In this document: positions 42,285 through 51,186 of the stretch, in pieces
Layout: every line of letters starts with the position of its first letter
Numbering within the stretch: position 1 is the stretch's first letter
From: Pseudomonas umsongensis
Lineage (GTDB): Bacteria; Pseudomonadota; Gammaproteobacteria; Pseudomonadales; Pseudomonadaceae
Length of the DNA: 64,000 bases
Reading direction: 5' to 3'
NCBI RefSeq assembly: GCF_002236105.1
Contig: NZ_NIWU01000006.1
Location: forward strand, 1-64,000
Position numbers and translations under genes: made by a program
Notes under the pieces: generated by a model
Told to the model about the DNA's origin: nothing
Database searches by the model: none
Seen by the model: only the letters and a program-made list of their open reading frames with translations

Positions 42285-42605
42285 TTATTGGCCAAAGAAG
42301 ATGACCCGACTGAGGAAAATATAATCCGCCTCGGTGGCCATCAGTCCGACAAGCACCAGCAGACACAACGGTGGCACCAATATGGCGTAGACCAGTGCCA
42401 ACCGTTCCCAAGCCATGTGCATGAAGATGGAGACGATCAAGCCTGCCTTCAACAACATGAACGTAATAATCAGGGCCCACCTGAGATAGCCGTGAAAATG
42501 GAAATAGTCGACAAGGTACGAGAGTGTGCTGAGGACAAATAACAGCCCCCAAATTTTCAGGTACAAACTGATTGGATGTTGCTGACCTTGAGCATGCGCC
42601 ATCAT
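42285..42605 (-). CDS. Cytochrome c oxidase subunit IV-like small membrane protein
   Basis: A 106-residue protein with three membrane segments (about residues 17-35, 42-62 and 72-90), including the motif LKAGLIVSIFMHM typical of the bacterial subunit IV (CoxF/CyoD-like) family. It is last in the oxidase operon, 10 bp after the second subunit III gene. The frame runs 11 codons further upstream, but GAGGAG supports a start at 42605 (or the next ATG at 42602). It probably stabilises the oxidase complex. Confidence 0.83.
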   Translation of the reverse strand: MMAHAQGQQHPISLYLKIWGLLFVLSTLSYLVDYFHFHGYLRWALIITFMLLKAGLIVSIFMHMAWERLALVYAILVPPLCLLVLVGLMATEADYIFLSRVIFFGQ

Positions 42606-42615
42606 CCGCGCTCCT

Positions 42616-43320
42616 CTACCATAAATAGAAGAAAGCAAAAATAAACACCCACACCAAATCCACGAAGTGCCAATAAAGCCCGGCTATCTCGACATTCTGA
42701 TAGTTGCCGGAGCGCTCATAATCTCCCCGCCATACCTTCATCGCCACAATACTGAGGTAGATGGCGCCGATGGATACATGCAGTCCGTGAAAACCGGTAA
42801 TCATGAAAAAGCTGGCACCAAATTGCGCCGCCCCCATGGGGTTTCCCCAAGGGCGCACCCCTTCTGCGATGAGCTTGCTCCATTCAAAGGCCTGCATGCC
42901 GACGAAGGTCACTCCCAAGGCAGCGGTCGCCAGCATCAGGGCCGTGGTTTTCGCGCGATCACGGCGATAGGCGAAATTGACGGCCATGGCCATGGTGCCG
43001 CTGCTACTGATCAGCACAAAAGTCATGATGGCGATCAGGATAAGCGGGATTTCCCTACCGCCGATCGTCAATGCAAACACTTCACTGGGATTGGGCCAGG
43101 CGTCGGTGATGGTCATGCGTACCGACATGTAGCCGGTCAAGAAACAGGTGAATATGAACGTGTCGCTCAGCAGGAATATCCACATCATCGCCTTGCCCCA
43201 GGGGACCTGTTTGAAGGCGTCTTTATCCGAGGCCCAGTCGCTGGCGATGCCCTGCCATCCCGGTGCAGGCAACGGGCTTGTTGGATCCGACTCGACTGGG
43301 GCTTGTGGATGCGCTGCCAT
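42616..43320 (-). CDS. Heme-copper oxidase subunit III (CoxP-like)
   Basis: A 234-residue membrane protein of the oxidase subunit III family with about five helices. Typical motifs are GKAMMWIFLLSDTFIFTCFL near residue 42 and FHGLHVSIGAIYL near residue 175, and the C-terminus ends in NVEIAGLYWHFVDLVWVFIF (given as pattern; WHFVDxVWxF is the family signature). It lacks the first two helices of seven-helix subunit III, like CyoC-type proteins. It is the second of two adjacent subunit III-like genes, as in the coxMNOP operon of Bradyrhizobium. Confidence 0.88.
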   Translation of the reverse strand: MAAHPQAPVESDPTSPLPAPGWQGIASDWASDKDAFKQVPWGKAMMWIFLLSDTFIFTCFLTGYMSVRMTITDAWPNPSEVFALTIGGREIPLILIAIMTFVLISSSGTMAMAVNFAYRRDRAKTTALMLATAALGVTFVGMQAFEWSKLIAEGVRPWGNPMGAAQFGASFFMITGFHGLHVSIGAIYLSIVAMKVWRGDYERSGNYQNVEIAGLYWHFVDLVWVFIFAFFYLW

Positions 43321-43326
43321 GGTTTT

Positions 43327-44019
43327 TCACCTCAGGCCGCAGAGTCTGGCGATGGTTTCATAGGTTTGCGGCGTGCTGGTCAGTAGCGCGAACAGCACGA
43401 ACCAAAGACCCAATAGGTAGTGCCAATAGATGGCACAGAGCTCTACGCTGGCGCTGAGTTGCGGCAACGGCACCTGACGCAGGAACTTGCCGACGGTCCT
43501 GCCCCAGGCCACCAACCCGCCCAACAGGTGGAGGCCGTGCACGCCAGTCAGCAGGTAGAAAAAACTGTTGGCTGGGTTACTGGCGACAAAGTAGCCCCAG
43601 GCGACGAACTGCTGCCAGACCCAGAGTTGCCCCGCCAGAAAGGCAATGGCAAATCCTCCCCCTACTACAAAAGCAATGACCGTTGCGTCCATTCGAGCCC
43701 GGCGGGCGGCCATGCGCGACCACTGCAGAGAGATGCAACTCAATACCAGAAAAGCCGAATTCACCCACAATTGCCAAGGATTGGCCAACGGCGCCATGGG
43801 CTCTGTCAGGGGTAGCCAGTCGGCCATTTGCGAGCGGGCGATAAAGGCGAGCAGGAAGAGAAAGAACAGCGAGCTCACTACTGCCAGAAACAGGCGCAGG
43901 CCGGTTTTTGCAACGTGGCTTCTATCGGCACCCTCGCCGGCCTGAATACCTTCAGGATCGCGATTCCAACTGCCGCCGGGGTCAGCGCCATCGGCATTTC
44001 TCAATAGCAGTCTGTTCAT
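43327..44019 (-). CDS. Second heme-copper oxidase subunit III-like protein (CoxO-like)
   Basis: A 230-residue membrane protein related to subunit III but more divergent than its neighbour. Family-like features are LTGVHGLHLLGGLVAWG near residue 165 and CAIYWHYLLGLWFVLFALL at the C-terminus, with about five to six helices. Its start overlaps the stop of the subunit I gene (ATGA) and it is followed 6 bp later by the CoxP-like gene. Two subunit III genes in tandem are characteristic of coxMNOP-type oxidases. The pair probably arose by duplication and divergence. Confidence 0.85.
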   Translation of the reverse strand: MNRLLLRNADGADPGGSWNRDPEGIQAGEGADRSHVAKTGLRLFLAVVSSLFFLFLLAFIARSQMADWLPLTEPMAPLANPWQLWVNSAFLVLSCISLQWSRMAARRARMDATVIAFVVGGGFAIAFLAGQLWVWQQFVAWGYFVASNPANSFFYLLTGVHGLHLLGGLVAWGRTVGKFLRQVPLPQLSASVELCAIYWHYLLGLWFVLFALLTSTPQTYETIARLCGLR

Positions 44020-45791
44020 GTCTTGACGTCCGCTATCCTGGTGCCCTCGCTGCGTTGCCGCATTTGCTCCAGTTCCTCGGCGGAGACCGTTTGCGGCACG
44101 AAATCCTGGTCTATCCCTGGCACGCTGTAGTCATAGGGCCAACGATGCACGACTGGCAGTTTCTCGCCCCAGTTACCGTGTACCGGCGGTGTGTCCGGTG
44201 TTTGCCATTCCAGACTGGCCGCGCCCCAGGGGTTACTGCCTGCGGGTTTACCCTTGAATACACTCCAGGCCATGTTGAACACGAACAGCAGTTGGGAAAC
44301 ACCGACGGTCAATGCAACCACCGTAATGAAGGCATTCAACTCGTGCGCCGACTGTGGAATGAACGCGTAGTTGTCATAGGCGTAGTAGCGGCGCGGCATC
44401 CCCTGGAAGCCCAGATAGTGCATAGGGAAAAAGATCGCGTAGGTGCCCAGAAAAGTTATCCAGAAATGCAACTTGCCCAAGGTGTCGTTAAACATGCGCC
44501 CGGTGACTTTCGGGAACCAATGGTAAATGCCGCCGAACACCACCAACACCGGTGCGACCCCCATGACCATATGGAAGTGGGCGACGACGAAATAGGTGTC
44601 CGAGAGCGGAATATCGACGATCACATTACCCAGGAACAATCCGGTCAGGCCGCCGACCAGGAAGGTGACGATAAAGGCCAGGGCAAATAGCATCGGTACG
44701 GTGAGATGGATGTCGCCCCGCCACAGGGTCAGTACCCAATTGTAGACTTTCAGTGCCGTCGGCACGGCGATGATCAAGGTGGTGACGGCGAAGAAAAAGC
44801 CAAAGTAGGGGTTCATGCCGCTGACATACATATGGTGCGCCCAGACCACAAAGCTGAGTACGCCGATCGCAATGATGGCCCACACCATCATTCGATAACC
44901 GAAGATATTTTTACGCGCATGGGTGCTGATCAGGTCGGAGACCAGGCCAAACGCGGGGAGCGCAACGATGTAGACCTCCGGATGGCCGAAGAACCAGAAC
45001 AGGTGCTGGAACAATATCGGGCTGCCGCCCTGGTGATCGAGTTGCTGCCCCAGCGAGACCATCGCCGGCATGAAGAAACTGGTGCCCAGGAGTTTGTCGA
45101 ACAGCATCATGACCGCACTGACAAACAACGCCGGGAACGCCAGCAAGGCCATGATCGAGGCCATGAAGATGCCCCACACCGAAAGCGGCATGCGAAACAA
45201 CGTCATACCGTGCGTGCGCGCCTGCAACACCGTGGTGACATAGTTCAATCCACCCATGGTGGCGGCGACAATAAAGATCGCCAATGAGATGAGCATCAGC
45301 ACGATGCCCCACTCGAACCCAGGTGTGCCCTGGCTGATCGACTGCGGCGGATAAAGCGTCCAGCCCGAACCGGTGGCGCCGCCCGGGACAAAGAAACTGG
45401 AAAGCAACACCACTACCGCCAACAGGTAGAACCAGTAACTGAGCATGTTGACGTAGGGGAAGACCATGTCGCGGGCGCCCACCATCAACGGGATCAGATA
45501 GTTACCGAAGCCCCCCAGAAACAAGGCCGTCAGCAAGTAAATGACCATGATCATGCCGTGCATGGTCATCGCCTGATAGTAAGTACTGGCATCCATGAAC
45601 GCCAAACTGCCGGGGAAGCCTATCTGCATGCGCATCAAGCCGGACAACACCACGGCGATAAGCCCCACGAACAGCGCCGTCAAGGAATACTGGACGGCGA
45701 TGACCTTGTGGTCCTGACTCCAGATGTATTTGGTCAGGAAACTCTTGGGTTCGTGCAGTGCTTCTGTTTCGGCTTGCTCCGCATAAGCCAT
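44016..45791 (-). CDS. Heme-copper oxidase subunit I (CoxN-like, type A)
   Basis: A 591-residue catalytic subunit with about 12 membrane helices. It binds the low-spin heme and the heme-copper O2 site. The motif HPEVYIVALPAFG, near residue 265, contains the CuB histidine and the cross-linked tyrosine of type A enzymes. WAHHMYVSGM gives two further CuB histidines, and the helix-X histidines are in VAHFHMVMG. The ATG at 45791 follows AGGAGG by 8 nt. It is second in the operon, 48 bp after subunit II. No heme A synthase or Cox11 gene is nearby, so maturation factors must come from elsewhere. Confidence 0.92.
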   Translation of the reverse strand: MAYAEQAETEALHEPKSFLTKYIWSQDHKVIAVQYSLTALFVGLIAVVLSGLMRMQIGFPGSLAFMDASTYYQAMTMHGMIMVIYLLTALFLGGFGNYLIPLMVGARDMVFPYVNMLSYWFYLLAVVVLLSSFFVPGGATGSGWTLYPPQSISQGTPGFEWGIVLMLISLAIFIVAATMGGLNYVTTVLQARTHGMTLFRMPLSVWGIFMASIMALLAFPALFVSAVMMLFDKLLGTSFFMPAMVSLGQQLDHQGGSPILFQHLFWFFGHPEVYIVALPAFGLVSDLISTHARKNIFGYRMMVWAIIAIGVLSFVVWAHHMYVSGMNPYFGFFFAVTTLIIAVPTALKVYNWVLTLWRGDIHLTVPMLFALAFIVTFLVGGLTGLFLGNVIVDIPLSDTYFVVAHFHMVMGVAPVLVVFGGIYHWFPKVTGRMFNDTLGKLHFWITFLGTYAIFFPMHYLGFQGMPRRYYAYDNYAFIPQSAHELNAFITVVALTVGVSQLLFVFNMAWSVFKGKPAGSNPWGAASLEWQTPDTPPVHGNWGEKLPVVHRWPYDYSVPGIDQDFVPQTVSAEELEQMRQRSEGTRIADVKT

Positions 45792-45839
45792 CACGTCATC
45801 CTCCTGTCGAAGTTTCAGTGCATTCCTGGCTGTTTACGG

Positions 45840-47300
45840 CTACTTCCCTGGTTGCGCCTTGCTCGCATCGGCATTGGCTTTGGATTTGATAAGGGCGATC
45901 AGTGCGTTCAACTCCTGATCAGTCGGCGTAAAGGCCGGCATGACGGCGGCATAGCCTTTGACGATCCTGGCGCCGGGATTGAGGATCGAATCCTTTAGAT
46001 AACCCTCGTCGACCTTGATACTCGATCCGTCGGCAAGCGTCACTGTCGAGTCATACAGGCCCTGCCAGCTGGGGCCGACACCCTTGCTGCCATCGACGCT
46101 GTGGCAGGCCAGACAGCCGAGCGACTCGGATAGCCGCTGCCCCTGAGTCGCCAAGTCGTCCCCCCTGTCCAGCTTTTCGCTGGCAGAAGGTTCCTGCTGC
46201 GCGCCGCCCAGTGATTTGATCAGGGCGACGACAGCCGTCAGCTCATCGTCATTGAGAGTATAGGCCACCATCACCGGCGGGTAGCCCTGCACCAGACGGG
46301 CCTGCGGCTTGAGAATCGACTCTTTCAGGTAAGCCTCATCGACCAGCGCACTGCTGCCGTCGGCAAACTGTTCAGTGCGACCGTACAGCCCCTTCCAGGT
46401 CGGACCAAGACGGGTACTGCCATCCTGGCTATGGCAGGCACTGCAGCCGTATTGTTCGACCAACTGGCGACCTTTTTCCAGCACGCTGTCCTGACCTGGT
46501 TTCGCAGTGCTCACCAAGGTCTGCGCAAAGGTCGGTTGGCCGCTCAGCCATTGATCAAAGGCGCCCTGCTCCTCCACGATCATCTGGCCGCGCATGTTGT
46601 AATGGCCTACGCCACAAAACTCAGCGCACAGGACCTCATATTTGCCGGTTTTAGTTGGAGTAAACCAGAAGTAAGACACCATCCCTGGCACCATATCCAT
46701 CTTGCTGCGAATTTGCGGGATATAGAAATCATGCAACACATCTTTAGAACGAAGTAAAACTTTTACCGGCCTATTCAGCGGCAATCGGATTTCATTATTT
46801 TTTATAAGTATATCGTCCTGTCCGGCAGGGTCCTTGGGATCAATGCCGAGGGGATTGATGGCATCGACAAACTTGATATCCGACCTACCCAGCTTCCCAT
46901 CCTGCCCGGGAAAACGATAGGTCCACTGCCACTGTTGAGCAACGACTTCAAGTTCATAAGCCTCTTTCGGCACCCGGATGAACTCGTTGTAGACAACCAG
47001 GCCTGGCGCCAACATGGCGGCGATACCGATCGAGGTCACTACAATCAACCAGAACTCCAACTTTTTACTTTCCGGCTGGTAGTGCGCCCTGGCGCCTTCC
47101 TTATGGCGATACCGCATTATGGCGACTGCCATGAATACCGTAATGGCGATGAAAAATATTCCGCTAATGATCAAAGTAATGAACAGTGTGGTGTCTATTG
47201 ATCCCCAGTTGGAAGCGGGCGGTGCTGCATGCCAAGGCGCTAGTACATGAAAGAGCACTGAGGCAATAACGATTAGAATCAAGATAATTGCTATCGCCAT
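45840..47300 (-). CDS. Heme-copper oxidase subunit II with CuA site and two cytochrome c domains (CoxM-like)
   Basis: A 486-residue subunit II. Two membrane helices (about residues 35-65 and 85-110) lead to the periplasmic cupredoxin domain. Its CuA ligands are C225, E227, C229, H233 and M236, with the other histidine in DVLHDFY. Two class I cytochrome c domains follow: CSACH at 286-290 and CLACH at 396-400, with methionine ligands expected in VMVAYT and VMPAFT. The two c domains are clear copies of each other (shared LADGSS/FADGSS, YLKDSIL/YLKESIL and KGYAAVM/QGYPPVM blocks). Fused cytochromes of this kind accept electrons as in caa3 oxidases. The gene heads the operon. Confidence 0.92.
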   Translation of the reverse strand: MAIAIILILIVIASVLFHVLAPWHAAPPASNWGSIDTTLFITLIISGIFFIAITVFMAVAIMRYRHKEGARAHYQPESKKLEFWLIVVTSIGIAAMLAPGLVVYNEFIRVPKEAYELEVVAQQWQWTYRFPGQDGKLGRSDIKFVDAINPLGIDPKDPAGQDDILIKNNEIRLPLNRPVKVLLRSKDVLHDFYIPQIRSKMDMVPGMVSYFWFTPTKTGKYEVLCAEFCGVGHYNMRGQMIVEEQGAFDQWLSGQPTFAQTLVSTAKPGQDSVLEKGRQLVEQYGCSACHSQDGSTRLGPTWKGLYGRTEQFADGSSALVDEAYLKESILKPQARLVQGYPPVMVAYTLNDDELTAVVALIKSLGGAQQEPSASEKLDRGDDLATQGQRLSESLGCLACHSVDGSKGVGPSWQGLYDSTVTLADGSSIKVDEGYLKDSILNPGARIVKGYAAVMPAFTPTDQELNALIALIKSKANADASKAQPGK

Positions 47301-47480
47301 TTCTCTTCATCCTATTCCTGTTGTTCGTTGGTTATGCGCAAGCATCGCCACTGACGTCCAGGCACGACAGGCAACTACCACCCGTGGTGGTAAAGTCATT
47401 GCAAAGTATAGGTCGGCAAGCGAAACCCGGTTGGCGGCTATACTCAATTGCAGTCCAGCAGCCCCGATGGAGGATTCGTC

Positions 47481-47822
47481 ATGAGTGACCTGACGCTCGA
47501 AGGCAGGTGGAAACCCAGCGCCGACCAAAAATCCGAACCAATAGGTGAGATACGTTTTTACGTCGACGGCCCTCTTCATCTACGGCTGGAGGAAGCGGAA
47601 GAACGCTTGCAGAAGACCCCTGGGTTGAAAGAAGTCATGGTCGATGTCGACATGGACACATTGAACCTGGTCTTGCCAGAGGGTTACGGCCCCTTGTCCG
47701 ACTGTCAGATGCGCGTGTATTTGCACTACGAGCGTGGCCAGTTCCATCTGGTCGGACACCGGGCGAGCGATGGCAGCCTAATCTATTCCAACGTGGTCCT
47801 GATTGATCAATTGATCGATTGA
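47481..47822 (+). CDS. Conserved hypothetical protein
   Basis: A 113-residue soluble protein that I do not recognise. It is predicted mostly beta, with alternating strands such as IGEIRFYVDGPLHLRLEEA and QMRVYLHYERGQFHLVGHRA, no signal peptide, no cysteine pairs except one Cys near residue 78, and an acidic net charge. GGAGG precedes the ATG at 47481. It diverges from the oxidase operon across a 180-bp gap and ends 20 bp before the convergent CbiM-like gene. Confidence 0.7.
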   Translation: MSDLTLEGRWKPSADQKSEPIGEIRFYVDGPLHLRLEEAEERLQKTPGLKEVMVDVDMDTLNLVLPEGYGPLSDCQMRVYLHYERGQFHLVGHRASDGSLIYSNVVLIDQLID

Positions 47823-47842
47823 AACGGCGGATTTGAAAGGAC

Positions 47843-48532
47843 TCAAGACTTGGGATCGTCGTCCTTCCAGGGCGCCGAGAGGTAGCGCGTGCGATTGAAA
47901 GTTTCGAGCCACTCGGGGGAGAACACCACCAGCGCGCTGACCACCATGCCGTTGATGAACGCCTCCGGAAAAATGAGCAGCCACAGGTAGCCGATGAAGT
48001 CTTCGAGCCAGTAAGGCATGGCAAAACGCTCGTCGTACCACAACAATGTCAGCGACAGCACCAGGCACAGTAACGCTGTAAGGGCTGCAGCGAAGAAACC
48101 GGAAACGAAGATGTACACGAAGGGATTTCGTGGTTGCGCGCGCTCCACCAGAATCGCACAGCATTCGGTGATCAACACCGGCAATAAAATAAACAGCGCG
48201 CCATTGACCCCCATGGCCACAAGGTCCTGACGGCCCAGCAGCACCAGACCTGTCTGCGCCACCAATCCACCGACGATCGCCAGCGGCCAGTCGAGCAACA
48301 GCGTCACCGCGGTCATGCCGATGAAGTGATAAGACACGCCGGTATCGAAATCGCGCCGCACCAGCCACAACGCAAAGAGCGCAAACACCGTGCCGAACAG
48401 CAAGTGCTGGCGACGGCTGTCGCTGAACAGCTCGACCCAGGACACTCGCGCAACGGCCCAGATCAGCACCGGCACATAGATCAGCCACCCCACCGTGAGG
48501 GTTTCAGGTGACAGCAACTCGGCACCGATCAT
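47843..48532 (-). CDS. CbiM/ECF-type permease-like membrane protein
   Basis: A 229-residue protein with about six to seven membrane helices resembling the energy-coupling factor permease family of CbiM/NikM (for example YHFIGMTAVTLLLDWPLAIVGG near residue 70, and the later FPEAFINGMVV). CbiM proteins bind cobalt or nickel through an N-terminal MHIxxG-type sequence, which is absent here (MIGAELLS), and no CbiQ/CbiO genes adjoin. Transport of a metal is therefore uncertain. The ATG at 48532 is preferred over the GTG at 48544. Confidence 0.75.
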   Translation of the reverse strand: MIGAELLSPETLTVGWLIYVPVLIWAVARVSWVELFSDSRRQHLLFGTVFALFALWLVRRDFDTGVSYHFIGMTAVTLLLDWPLAIVGGLVAQTGLVLLGRQDLVAMGVNGALFILLPVLITECCAILVERAQPRNPFVYIFVSGFFAAALTALLCLVLSLTLLWYDERFAMPYWLEDFIGYLWLLIFPEAFINGMVVSALVVFSPEWLETFNRTRYLSAPWKDDDPKS

Positions 48533-48608
48533 GACAGGACACACTCCCTTGGCTTGCCAATAGAGAACAGGCCTTCAGTCTACACCGCCCTTTGCCGCCC
48601 CCTCGACT

Positions 48609-49541
48609 TCATGCCCAATGCCGGGGATCGTTAATCACCGCTTCATGTTCGGCGAACAGCTTGGGCAGCTCAGCCTTGAGAAAATCCACCCACGTACGAA
48701 CCTTGGCATCGAGAAAGCGTCGCGACGGATACACCGCATACACATTGCGTTGACGCGGCCGATAGTCCGGCAGCAAACGCAACAAGGTGCCATCGCTCAA
48801 GGGCCGCGTGGCGGTGTAGAACGGAATCAGGCTGATGCCCATGCCGGCTTCCGAAGCCTTGACCATCGACTCGGCGACATTGCACTGAAAAGTCCTGGAC
48901 GGGCTGACCGCATGCTCGCCCTCCTCGTCCTGAAACACCCACTGATCGCTGTACAACGGGTCGAGCATGCGCAAGCACTGATGGTCGTCCAGCACCCGCG
49001 GATGGTCTGGCACACCCCGGCGTTGCAGGTATTGCGGGGAAGCACAGGGCACGCTGTAGAACTGCCCGACGGCCTGGGCGACCAATTGCGAATCGGCCAG
49101 TTCGTGGGCAGTCGAAATCACCACGTCGTGCCCTTCCTCCAACGGATCGGGATTGCGCTGCGACAGGGTTAGCTCGAACACCACATCGGGATAAAGCTCG
49201 CTGTATCGAGCAATCAGCGGCGTGATCAGCACCCCCAGGCCGTTCATGCTATGCACCCGCAACCGACCGCTTGGCTTGAGATGCGCACCGCGAGCCTCTG
49301 CGGTCGCCTCCTCCATTTCCTCAAGTATCAGACGACTGCGCAGCAGGAATCGCTCGCCGGCCTCGGTCAGGCTCAAGCGCCGTGTGGTGCGCTGCAGCAG
49401 GCGGGCTTGCACATGCTGCTCCAAGTCCGCGACCAGGCGCGAGACTTGCGCGGTGGACAACTCCAACGCATCGGCCGCGGCGGTGAAACTTGCGCAGTCG
49501 ACGACACGGACGAACACGCGCAAGTTGTTAAGCAAATCCAT
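48609..49541 (-). CDS. LysR family transcriptional regulator
   Basis: A 310-residue LysR-type regulator. The N-terminal winged helix-turn-helix covers residues 1-60 (NLRVFVRVVDCASFTAAADALELSTAQVSRLV), followed by the linker helix and a periplasmic-binding-like effector domain (about 90-300). It belongs to the CrgA/AaeR-like subgroup. LysR regulators usually control a divergent neighbour. Here the divergent gene, 120 bp away, is the small DUF2790 protein. The benzoate-type transporters lie beyond that on the same strand as lysR, so it is not obviously their regulator. Confidence 0.9.
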   Translation of the reverse strand: MDLLNNLRVFVRVVDCASFTAAADALELSTAQVSRLVADLEQHVQARLLQRTTRRLSLTEAGERFLLRSRLILEEMEEATAEARGAHLKPSGRLRVHSMNGLGVLITPLIARYSELYPDVVFELTLSQRNPDPLEEGHDVVISTAHELADSQLVAQAVGQFYSVPCASPQYLQRRGVPDHPRVLDDHQCLRMLDPLYSDQWVFQDEEGEHAVSPSRTFQCNVAESMVKASEAGMGISLIPFYTATRPLSDGTLLRLLPDYRPRQRNVYAVYPSRRFLDAKVRTWVDFLKAELPKLFAEHEAVINDPRHWA

Positions 49542-49661
49542 GAGCCCTCCAGGCTGGGTGACTGTTACGTTTCATGTAAGGCTGTATCAGGCGTTCGCCC
49601 CTTTATCCAGCGGTGGCAAAGACTAGACTTTACCCATCGAATCCACATGGAACTCGCCATA

Positions 49662-49904
49662 ATGAAAACCTTGATCAGCCTGTTTCTGACCCTCGTCGCC
49701 ACCTCGGCCATGGCCGCTGAAAACGAGCCCCTCGCTGTCCTGTACAACCCGGCGCAGCCGCTGGATATCGCCAAGGTGGTTTCGGTGTCAGACACCGCGA
49801 CCGCGTGCGGGGTTGTACCAGCGACCATGGTCTATGTCGATCATCAGGGCCAGACCCGCCGCGTGACGTACAACGTCATCGGTGATTGCACCAGCAGCCT
49901 GTGA
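49662..49904 (+). CDS. DUF2790 small periplasmic protein
   Basis: An 80-residue protein with a signal peptide (MKTLISLFLTLVATSAMAA) and a DUF2790 core (LDIAKVVSVSDTATACGVVPATM) with cysteines near residues 49 and 76 that could pair. The family is almost confined to Pseudomonas and often sits near metal or redox stress genes. Its function is unknown. The frame is open far upstream, but the signal peptide fixes the start at 49662 (ATG 49647 is an alternative). Its stop is 14 bp from the convergent porin gene. Confidence 0.82.
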   Translation: MKTLISLFLTLVATSAMAAENEPLAVLYNPAQPLDIAKVVSVSDTATACGVVPATMVYVDHQGQTRRVTYNVIGDCTSSL

Positions 49905-49917
49905 TGGGCCATGGCAA

Positions 49918-51186
49918 TTAGAGCAGCGTCCAGGTGTAACTCAGGATCAAGCGGTTTTCATCGATATCACTGCGGTAGTTGGAACGCGCCATTGCATTGC
50001 GCACACGGATACCGAGGCCCTTGAGGCTGCCGCTCTGCAGCACATAGCCGATGTCCAGGTCACGCTCACGATCCTTTCCCTCATAGCCCTTGCCGGTATC
50101 GACATTGTTGCCGCTGATGTAGCGCAGGGTGCTGGTCAACCCCGGTACTCCCAGGGCCGCAAAGTCATAGTCATAACGCGCCTGCCAGGAGCGCTCGTCG
50201 GTGGAGGCAAACTCGTAGGTCGGTACTTCGTTGCCCAAGGGCGAAATGTTGGCAAATACCCGCGGGAAGGCACTGTCTCCGAACATGCCCTGATAGCCGA
50301 CATAAAAAGTGTGACCGCCGCGCTTGGCCGACAGCAGCGAAAAGAATGCCTGGTTGTCGATATTGCCCAGCAATTTCTTGCCGTCCTCGCGCGAATCGAA
50401 GTAACCGAGGTTCGCCCCCAATATCCAGTCGCCCGTCGGCTGGCTGTGCTTGAGCCCCAGGAAGCGCTGGTTGTAGATATCTTCCAGCTGCCCGTACCAG
50501 GCGCTGACCGAGCTGCGTTTATCGTTGAAGGCGTAATCGGCCCCGGCAAAGTTGAAACCGTCACTGCTGACTTGACGCTGCGGCACATGGCCGAGCATGG
50601 CTTGCATCTTTTCGTCACCGGCTTCGTTGCGCAGGCTGGTCGAAATCAAATGGCCGGCCTGCAATGTCAGGCCATTGATCTCATTGGAGCTGATACTTGC
50701 CCCCTGATAGCTGGGCGGTAGCAGCCGGATATCACTGAACACCAGCACCGGCAGGTTGGGTTGCAATTCACCCGCCTTCAGTTCGGTTTTGGAGTAGCGC
50801 ACCTTCAAGGCGCCCTCCAGGCGGCTGTAATCGTTCGCCGCACGCCCGTCATCCTGCACCGGCAGCAAACCGGTATTGACCCGGTCCGGGCTGCTGTCGA
50901 GCTTGAGGCCGAGCAGGCCGATGACATCCACGCCGAAGCCGACGGTGCCCTGGGTATAACCGGATTTGACGTTGAGAATGAATCCCTGCGCCCATTCCTC
51001 GGCCTTCGATTGTTGATTGGCCCCGACGATGTCGGAATAGTCCCGGCTGAAGTAGTAATTGCGCGCTTGCAAGGTGGCCGTGGTGTCTTCGATAAAACCA
51101 CTCTCGGCGGCCATCGTGCCGGTGGAGAAACTCGAGACGACAGCCATGGACAACACTGAACCGGTTGTTGGGAGAATCTGTTTCAT
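49918..51186 (-). CDS. OprD-family outer-membrane porin (BenF-like)
   Basis: A 422-residue OprD family porin. A signal peptide of about 26 residues (ending TMAAES) precedes the 18-strand barrel. Typical OprD segments are visible: LQARNYYFSRDY, EEWAQGFILNVKSGYT and the C-terminal strand LILSYTWTLL. OprD-family channels take up amino acids (OccD) or aromatic and other carboxylates (OccK/BenF). Its position directly after benE and an AAHS permease points to aromatic acids. An A-rich Crc/Hfq-like motif overlaps its leader. Third gene of the three-gene transport operon. Confidence 0.9.
   Translation of the reverse strand: MKQILPTTGSVLSMAVVSSFSTGTMAAESGFIEDTTATLQARNYYFSRDYSDIVGANQQSKAEEWAQGFILNVKSGYTQGTVGFGVDVIGLLGLKLDSSPDRVNTGLLPVQDDGRAANDYSRLEGALKVRYSKTELKAGELQPNLPVLVFSDIRLLPPSYQGASISSNEINGLTLQAGHLISTSLRNEAGDEKMQAMLGHVPQRQVSSDGFNFAGADYAFNDKRSSVSAWYGQLEDIYNQRFLGLKHSQPTGDWILGANLGYFDSREDGKKLLGNIDNQAFFSLLSAKRGGHTFYVGYQGMFGDSAFPRVFANISPLGNEVPTYEFASTDERSWQARYDYDFAALGVPGLTSTLRYISGNNVDTGKGYEGKDRERDLDIGYVLQSGSLKGLGIRVRNAMARSNYRSDIDENRLILSYTWTLL

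Noticed and set aside
48609..49541. The LysR gene as regulator of the benzoate-type transporters
   Set aside because: It is not divergent from that operon. DUF2790 and the porin 3' end lie between, and the operon starts 4 kb away.
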